Source: Calonectria ilicicola
Lineage: Eukaryota > Ascomycota > Sordariomycetes > Hypocreales > Nectriaceae
Direction of reading: 5' to 3'
Assembly (NCBI GenBank): GCA_020809705.1
Contig: CP085828.1
Coordinates: 4,216,001-4,280,000 of the forward strand
DNA: 64,000 nt
Shown here: positions 58,436 to 64,000 of the stretch, one piece after another
Numbering within the stretch: position 1 is the first letter of the stretch
Layout of the letters: every line of letters starts with the position of its first letter
Translations under genes and position numbers: made by a program
Notes under the pieces: generated by a model
What the model was told of the DNA's origin: nothing
What the model saw: the letters and a program-made list of their open reading frames with translations, nothing else
Databases searched by the model: none

Positions 58436-60916
58436 ATGCTGCCACAACCTTTGATCAACGTGTACCGAGAGTACAAGAAGGATACCAATATTGTTGCATC
58501 GTGGCTGGCTTTGACTGCGAGGGAATGTGGATACACCGGCGATATTTTGGACACCCCCGCACCCCAGCAAGACGTCACCACGAGCGGTCGGCCAAAAAGC
58601 AAGGCAAGAACCGGAGGCAAGAAGAAGAACAATAAGAAAGGCAAAGGCCACAAAGCCAAAAAAGCGAGTCCGGCCCAAGTATCCAAGTATGTCATCGCTA
58701 CCAAAGACTTTGTTCCTTTGGCCGAATGCATATCTGCATCCAACAAGCCTGCCCTTTCGATTCCACAGGCCTTTTCCAACAGCCTCAGCCGAGTTATTGC
58801 GGTGAGATCTGCATTCGGAGAAATGTTGACCAAGCATGGAGCCGAGCCAGACGCGGAGTCTGACAAGAAGCATTCGTATTTTGTTGGCATTCTTAAGAAG
58901 GTTCGCGAGGTGCTCAAGAATCTCATGCCTTCTACTGAACCGAAGCCCTCCGATCCCGTTGGAAACCTGACGAATGCGTTTAGCGTTCTGGAGGTTTATG
59001 AGCCATCCGAGGCTTTCCTTAATGCACCCGACGTTGAGAAACCCCAGAGCACCGCGCAAGAGAATATCATATACGAAGCCGAGCCGCCACAATCACTTGA
59101 GGATGCCCTCATTGCTTTCTGGATGATGTTGAGGGATCTTGACGAGATTAGGAATGAAATTTCCCGCGTTTGGTCGCTCCTCCCTACGGATACAGGGAAA
59201 CGAATGGACCCGGCCTGCTTGGCCGTGGCAACTAATACGGGCCTTGACTTCGCAAGAGACATCATAGAGGATATGTTGCCCATTTTTGAGCCTCACGGTG
59301 GTGTTTTTGCAATGTGCAAGCTCTATTTTGAGTCTACTGTTCTCGAAAAGGGGCAATCCGCAGAGGATTTCAACGCATGGATGGCTCAAGACCGACGAAA
59401 TAATGCCTACAGCATCGCTTCCCAGTGCTACTTCTACACTGCGAGCCTCCTAAACACACTTGCTCTTGTTCCGTTCAATGGTAACGTTTCCATATATCCG
59501 GATGATGCGTTTGGGGTTTACAATCCGGAGGGCACATGGGACTCCAAGACCCAACAAGAAAAGTTCAAAGAGGATACTGTCCTCCTCACAGAGCTTTTCT
59601 GGGAGGGATTGACAATTGCTCACCATGTTCCCGACTATCCCGTCGTGGATGAGTTCATCCGGGGCATAAAGGAATTCAAAGAGACCAATGAGATCTCTTT
59701 CAGTCTCATATTCGCGGCCCAGATCACACTCGACATTCATCATGTTATTAGAGGCTTTGCAGAAACTTCGGTTGAAACTCTTGTGATGCGGCTGAATTCC
59801 ATGAATGCCCATCTCCAAAGTTGCATCGGATACCATGAGAATGTCAAGAGTCCTCATTGGTCCCCTTCCAACGAAAGAGTCCTCAAGCAAACCCAGGAGG
59901 GCTTTGACTGGTTTTTGGAAGACCCTCCCCTCAAAGCTAAAGCATTAATTGCGGGCCGGAAAGGGCGAGCAGTAGTGTCGAATATCAAGAAGCATCGATT
60001 ATTGCGGCGGTCTCCCATCGTTGCTGGGTTGGCTTTATATTATTTCCGAACCGATATGTACGAAACCGGAATTGCATTTACAAATGCATGGGGAACCATT
60101 ATTTTGTCTGCGCACTTGTACAACGCAGCATTGAAAGAGGGCTTTATGACGAGCCGCTGGCACGACATGGGCCTTTTATTCCACGAGATTGGAATACAGC
60201 AATTCTTTGTGGGAGGAAGACCCGAAGACCCTCAAGGTTATCTAAGACGATTTCTGTTGCAGATTGGGACGTCGGCTTCCTTCTTTACAGACAGAGGGCG
60301 CCGCTCGTACAAAGTCAACCCAGACATTTTCTCTCGAGGGAAGCCGCGGTTCCTCAAACCTAATATCCCAACTACAAACCGATTCATGGACCGATACTGG
60401 AAGAATACAGGATCTATCAACTGGACGCCAGAGGATATTATGAAAATTCTTTCTATTGCTCCCCCAAGAAATCCCAAGAAACCTCTTGCTACTCAAAACG
60501 TAGGAGACGCATCATCAAAGACTGCAGAGAGAAGTCAAATATCGCCGGCTCAATTGATGGGGTCTTTATTTGTTGCATTGTCCACTGAGATTGAGAAATT
60601 CGCCTTCCCTTATATGATGATGCACCGAATTACCTGGCAGACCATCAAGATTATTATGCAGGCATGCAATCCATTTATAAGCGAAAGCTTTGGAGTATAC
60701 ACGGAGCATGAATGGTCTGTGCCATTCAACATCAGCTACATCTTAGGACTAGCAGCTGGTTTAGATGGTGAAGAGGACCTCCACACATTGAATATTGCGG
60801 GTGTGTCCCTGTCAGCAATGGCCGGCGCGCTTAACTCCTCAAGTGCAAACACCATGATCATGCGTCAGCTTAGTGGCCGTGATTATTCGACTGAAAGCCC
60901 TTATGAGAAATCTTAG
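58436..60916 (+). CDS. DUF6604-family protein
   Basis: An 826-residue single-exon protein. The N-terminus MLPQPLINVYREYKKDTNIVASWLALTARECGY matches the fungal DUF6604 domain, followed by a Lys-rich basic tract (GGKKKNNKKGKGHKAKK, about 60-78) that may be a nuclear or nucleolar signal. The DUF6604 core continues through YVIATKDFVPLAECI and roughly residue 270. The remainder is alpha-helical without recognised motifs. The family is found only in fungi and is lineage-expanded; function unknown. Its place beside two SesB-like genes supports an accessory, possibly self/non-self, region. Confidence 0.85.
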   Translation: MLPQPLINVYREYKKDTNIVASWLALTARECGYTGDILDTPAPQQDVTTSGRPKSKARTGGKKKNNKKGKGHKAKKASPAQVSKYVIATKDFVPLAECISASNKPALSIPQAFSNSLSRVIAVRSAFGEMLTKHGAEPDAESDKKHSYFVGILKKVREVLKNLMPSTEPKPSDPVGNLTNAFSVLEVYEPSEAFLNAPDVEKPQSTAQENIIYEAEPPQSLEDALIAFWMMLRDLDEIRNEISRVWSLLPTDTGKRMDPACLAVATNTGLDFARDIIEDMLPIFEPHGGVFAMCKLYFESTVLEKGQSAEDFNAWMAQDRRNNAYSIASQCYFYTASLLNTLALVPFNGNVSIYPDDAFGVYNPEGTWDSKTQQEKFKEDTVLLTELFWEGLTIAHHVPDYPVVDEFIRGIKEFKETNEISFSLIFAAQITLDIHHVIRGFAETSVETLVMRLNSMNAHLQSCIGYHENVKSPHWSPSNERVLKQTQEGFDWFLEDPPLKAKALIAGRKGRAVVSNIKKHRLLRRSPIVAGLALYYFRTDMYETGIAFTNAWGTIILSAHLYNAALKEGFMTSRWHDMGLLFHEIGIQQFFVGGRPEDPQGYLRRFLLQIGTSASFFTDRGRRSYKVNPDIFSRGKPRFLKPNIPTTNRFMDRYWKNTGSINWTPEDIMKILSIAPPRNPKKPLATQNVGDASSKTAERSQISPAQLMGSLFVALSTEIEKFAFPYMMMHRITWQTIKIIMQACNPFISESFGVYTEHEWSVPFNISYILGLAAGLDGEEDLHTLNIAGVSLSAMAGALNSSSANTMIMRQLSGRDYSTESPYEKS

Positions 60917-62422
60917 CAAGAATAATCATATTGTATCATTCCAGCCAATGGGAGGAGCAAGCACGCCCTGCCGTATAATACGAAGATAGTAAAGGATGCT
61001 GTGTCTGGCAACGTACTGTTGGACTCATTATGCGATGCAGTTTAGGTTGATTTACAAATAAAATAGGTAAAAAGCTTCTATCAACTTGTTGTGGTCTTAA
61101 ATTCATTTAATTCACCAAGTCAATTAGAAATTACTTGCAGGATACTTGATAGAGTTGAAATAGCCATGGCACTTGTTAATATTATTACGTTCTGATTGGA
61201 CTGTCTTGAATTTCTTGAGGGTTATTTCGACAGCACACATTAACATGCTTGCTCACGTTTTGAGCTATTGAAAGCCCAACGCCTTTCGGCAAATTTTGAA
61301 GTCTAGCCATTATTTTTGTGGCTAAAAAAAGCAAATGGTAGGTTATGGCTTTTCGTGTAGGAGTTTCTTGGCTTGACGAAGGTGTGATATTGTTGGCCGC
61401 CGCGTGATGCTGAGGCCATTCCTTCCATCGTGACAGTTGCTTCGGCCAACAAACGGGGCTTTACCGAGAACAATACTCAATGCATGGATGGACCTTGTTG
61501 CTTGACACCAAGGTTTCAGCTATTATTAGACCAGCCCCAAACCCATCTTTTTTTACCGTCCAAAACTTCATATCACATATCCTTCGTCGGGGCTGTTTAG
61601 ATTTTAATTTGATTTAGAAGCCTTCTTCATGATTTAAAATGTTTTCTCTTCTCGGAGAGAGATCTTTCGGCCGATGGCGATGAAAAAGGGACTCGGTATG
61701 CTACAGAAAGATATCCCTGCTCATGCACATCAGCAACATCCAACATCAATACGATCCAGCTGCAAAACAAGCCATTAAAAAAAAAATGCAGCATGTACCA
61801 ACAAGAAATTCTGCAGCATTGCTTCAGACCGCCACTGACGTGAATAAGCTGTTTTTTTGAGCGTGGTTTGTTTGACAGGATTGTGGCTAAGGAACGATGT
61901 GCTGGACATTTGCAGTTGGTGAGCAGGGATCTAGGGTGTTTTATTTCCATCAGGTCACCCAACAGTCCCACGGCCAAAAGCAAAATATTCCAGCTGTACC
62001 CCAGACAAACTAATCTAGGCCATGACGTGTCCAGCACATGCAGATCTAGCCCGAGGCTATGTCTTCTGAGCTGCAAACCCGACCAACAAGTACTATTCTT
62101 GGGAGCCTCATGAGCTTCGATGCCATTCCAACTATCGGTGTAAGAACCAAAATGGCTAAGCAGCTCGTATACGCATGCCAAGTGCATCTTTTGGAATGGT
62201 GAGCTGGAAAACAGAGCCTCCGCCGTGTTGGTAGAGGCTGACATCAAAGGCCCGACTGATGCTCTCTTGGATCCGCCCCCAAGCATCGTGGAACAGGAAA
62301 ATGGTCTATAAAGGGTCCATATCTTTGTGCTGGATCTTGTATTTTGCACATCAACAACATTCCAAGTTACTTCATTCCATCATAACCCAAACATACAGTT
62401 AAGAGCGCAACCGCCTGACAAG
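60917..62422. other. Intergenic, 1.5 kb
   Basis: No supported gene. A 240-codon minus-strand ORF at 61627-62349 overlaps the promoter of the secreted-protein gene and lacks domains. Confidence 0.5.
62307..62313 (+). promoter_or_regulatory. TATA box of the secreted-protein gene
   Basis: TATAAAG 110 bases upstream of ATG 62423, followed by a CA-rich leader. Confidence 0.5.
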
Positions 62423-63172
62423 ATGAGAATTTCAGCTGTTTTTGCCCTTTTCTGCGCTTCCATGGCCTCTGCCGCTGTAAGTCCTACTGTCTCACCTGAA
62501 ATTGATGGTTTCTTACCAAAGCAGGCCCTTCCTCGCGCAGTTGGTCAAGTAGAGAAGGTTACGTTGGAGGGACCTGCAAAGGTATGTTATACAAGGAATT
62601 CCTTTCATGATGACGATGGACTCACAAACAACCAGAGTCCATTTTCCGATGTCAAAAAAGTCATGACAGTTGATGAATTCAACTCCACGGATATAGAAGC
62701 TATCAGTGCCTTGCACGAGAGAGGCTCAGCGGTTAGAGGCCCCGAAACCAACACTGTCTGCACGTTTACACTAACATCCATGACACAGGGAGAGATTCAG
62801 TGCAATATTGTCAGTGGTGAACAAAACATGGGCTGGTCTATTGCTTTCGCAGAAGGGATCAACTATCTGAATGATAAGTGGCCGACTGCTGGGTGGTCCG
62901 TGAGCCCAAAGTCATGCAAACGCGTGACTTGCTCCTACAACTCAGCTATCTGGGCCTGTAGCGATGCGACAAGCGAAATCTGGCCTCGTTCTAGCCAGAT
63001 CATCGATATGGCAAGAAAGATTGTGCAAAGATGCGAAACCTTTATTGACGGATCAGGCAGAGTTGAAGGTACAGAATTGCTCAGCGTTTTGAGGATTTTA
63101 CCAACGGAGCATACAGGACGCGGATACCACGACAGTCTATTCAATGTCATCATTGGAGCAGACAAGTGTTAA
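62423..63172 (+). CDS. Secreted Cys-containing hypothetical protein
   Basis: A secreted protein with signal peptide MRISAVFALFCASMASA. Two introns fit strong signals: 62477-62524 (GTAAGT...GCAG, 48 bases) and 62582-62635 (GTATGT...CCAG, 54 bases). Spliced exons 62423-62476, 62525-62581 and 62636-63172 give 215 residues. Both introns are multiples of three without stops, so the unspliced frame is also open. The C-terminal half has GWSVSPKSCKRVTCSYNSAIWACSD, a block seen in lineage-specific fungal secreted proteins with unknown role. Mature cysteines are seven if spliced, eight if the second intron is retained. Candidate effector; no enzyme motif. Confidence 0.75.
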   Translation: MRISAVFALFCASMASAAVSPTVSPEIDGFLPKQALPRAVGQVEKVTLEGPAKVCYTRNSFHDDDGLTNNQSPFSDVKKVMTVDEFNSTDIEAISALHERGSAVRGPETNTVCTFTLTSMTQGEIQCNIVSGEQNMGWSIAFAEGINYLNDKWPTAGWSVSPKSCKRVTCSYNSAIWACSDATSEIWPRSSQIIDMARKIVQRCETFIDGSGRVEGTELLSVLRILPTEHTGRGYHDSLFNVIIGADKC

Positions 63173-63391
63173 ATGAAGGGCGAGCGCTTTAGACTTTATG
63201 CATCAACGTTTTTATGAAGTAATATGAAATGGAACGAAAGGTATTTCGAAGAGGGGCTAGGAAAGAAGATTTTATAATATCTATGAACAGAACTCTGAGT
63301 GTGAAGGAATGCAGTTAAAATACCCCGCAAAATTTAATCAATTCTCTTCTTGGTCTCTATACTAATTACTTGTTCACGATTCTGTACATCC

Positions 63392-64000
63392 CTACCATTC
63401 AATCTTCTTCCCATCAGGACCACAAGCCAATCCCTCGCAAAAATCAATTTCTTCCTTCAATCCATTGGCATTTGCATTGACCCGTCTCGATGGCCAAATC
63501 TCGCCGCCTTTTCTCTGCTCTTCGGCCCGATGATTCATGACTATGTCCTTCAAGTGTTTTTGGAAGTACAAAACTCCTTTTTCGTTGAAGGAGTGCAAAT
63601 CTCCGCTGACATAGGTGCCAGCGTTCAAGTTCTTCTGTGCAGCGTTGCAGAGACCTTTGTCCTCCGATTCAACTTGCTTAAAAAACTCGTCGATGCTCTT
63701 GAACTCTTCATCTGATGCATCCTTGTGACGATATACTTCATATTGCATAGAAGTCGTAGTTGAGGAAGTGGGAATCACTCGCATCAAATAGAAATACTTA
63801 GTGCTAAAGGGTATCCTTAGTCTGTGCTGTTGGATTTGTGTAGATCGCACACTTACGTCATTGTCACAGAGGCGTTGGGAAATAAAAACGTAGGCGCTAC
63901 GTTGAGGCCAGAGTCATGTTCTGGCTTATCTTTGGCAAAGTGTTGAATCTGACCACCCGTGACCTCAACGTTGTATGACTTCAAATCGGCAATTGCTGCT
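63392..64000 (-). CDS. Rieske non-heme oxygenase, choline-monooxygenase-like (3' part)
   Basis: C-terminal part of a ring-hydroxylating-type oxygenase related to choline monooxygenase; the gene continues past the window edge. Exons (minus) seen are >64000-63857 and 63803-63392. The joined sequence reads APTFLFPNASVTMTTKYFYL, then MQYEVYRHKDASDEEFKSID and VLYFQKHLKDIVMNH, typical of the catalytic-domain end. The Rieske cluster and iron ligands would lie outside the window. Expected product oxidises choline or a related amine. Confidence 0.8.

Noticed and set aside
61627..62349. 240-codon minus-strand ORF
   Set aside because: Overlaps the TATA box and leader of the secreted-protein gene, contains no family motif.
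1..64000. CRISPR arrays, bacterial operons or ribosomal RNA genes
   Set aside because: None seen; the DNA is fungal nuclear with spliced genes, and no regularly spaced repeat array or rRNA sequence was found.

Overview
The window is nuclear DNA of a filamentous ascomycete (Pezizomycotina, probably a hypocrealean Sordariomycete). The evidence is genes split by many 46-70 bp GT-AG introns with CTRAY-like branch points, two Zn(II)2Cys6 regulators, GH36, BBE, Dal5-type and sugar-porter families, DUF6604 and SesB-like hydrolases, a tRNA-Pro with a short intron, and duplicated DNA that differs by transitions, some in RIP-like context. All exon coordinates were worked out by hand from splice signals and frame continuity. 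Family names come from recognised motifs; no database search was run.

Layout. 0-4 kb: the 3' part of a Dal5-like permease, then a secreted berberine-bridge-like oxidoreductase. 4.5-11.7 kb: an apparent alpha-galactoside (raffinose-type) module made of an intracellular GH36 alpha-galactosidase, an AmyR/MalR-like Zn2Cys6 regulator, and a divergently transcribed oligosaccharide transporter with a TATA box and two CreA-type sites. 13.8-22 kb: a 1205-residue ZZ-like/WW/poly-Q protein, an NCQHF-motif (LRAT/PPPDE-like) membrane protein, and a second Zn2Cys6 regulator. 23.6-31.6 kb: SDR, gluconokinase, sugar transporter, a small 88-residue protein and an SMP-30/gluconolactonase, which could be a sugar-acid route. 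32-37 kb: a methyltransferase-SET fusion, a seven-TM protein and a seven-TM remnant. 38-43 kb: tRNA-Pro(TGG) and a DUF2235-like/GTPase fusion. 43.8-51.7 kb: FMN 2-hydroxyacid oxidase, amino-acid permease, D-amino-acid oxidase, D-2-hydroxyacid dehydrogenase and an alpha/beta hydrolase, plausibly handling D-amino, 2-oxo and 2-hydroxy acids. 52-61 kb: a small Cys-rich secreted protein, then an island that looks like fungal NLR/allorecognition effectors: a RelA/SpoT-SesB-like hydrolase fusion, a divergent second SesB-like hydrolase, and a DUF6604 protein. 62.4-64 kb: a secreted protein and the 3' end of a Rieske (choline-monooxygenase-like) oxygenase.

The strongest novelty candidates are the RelA/SpoT-hydrolase fusion and the complete 409-bp TRIM-like LTR mini-element at its 3' end. 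That element has 81-bp TGT...ACA terminal repeats and a perfect 5-bp target duplication, and it supplies the present C-terminus and stop codon. Next come the DUF2235-GTPase fusion with a degenerate nucleophile elbow, the methyltransferase-SET fusion, a D-amino-acid oxidase whose HFRP motif is expanded in tandem, and an 84-bp inverted copy of a transporter's first codons carrying a new stop.
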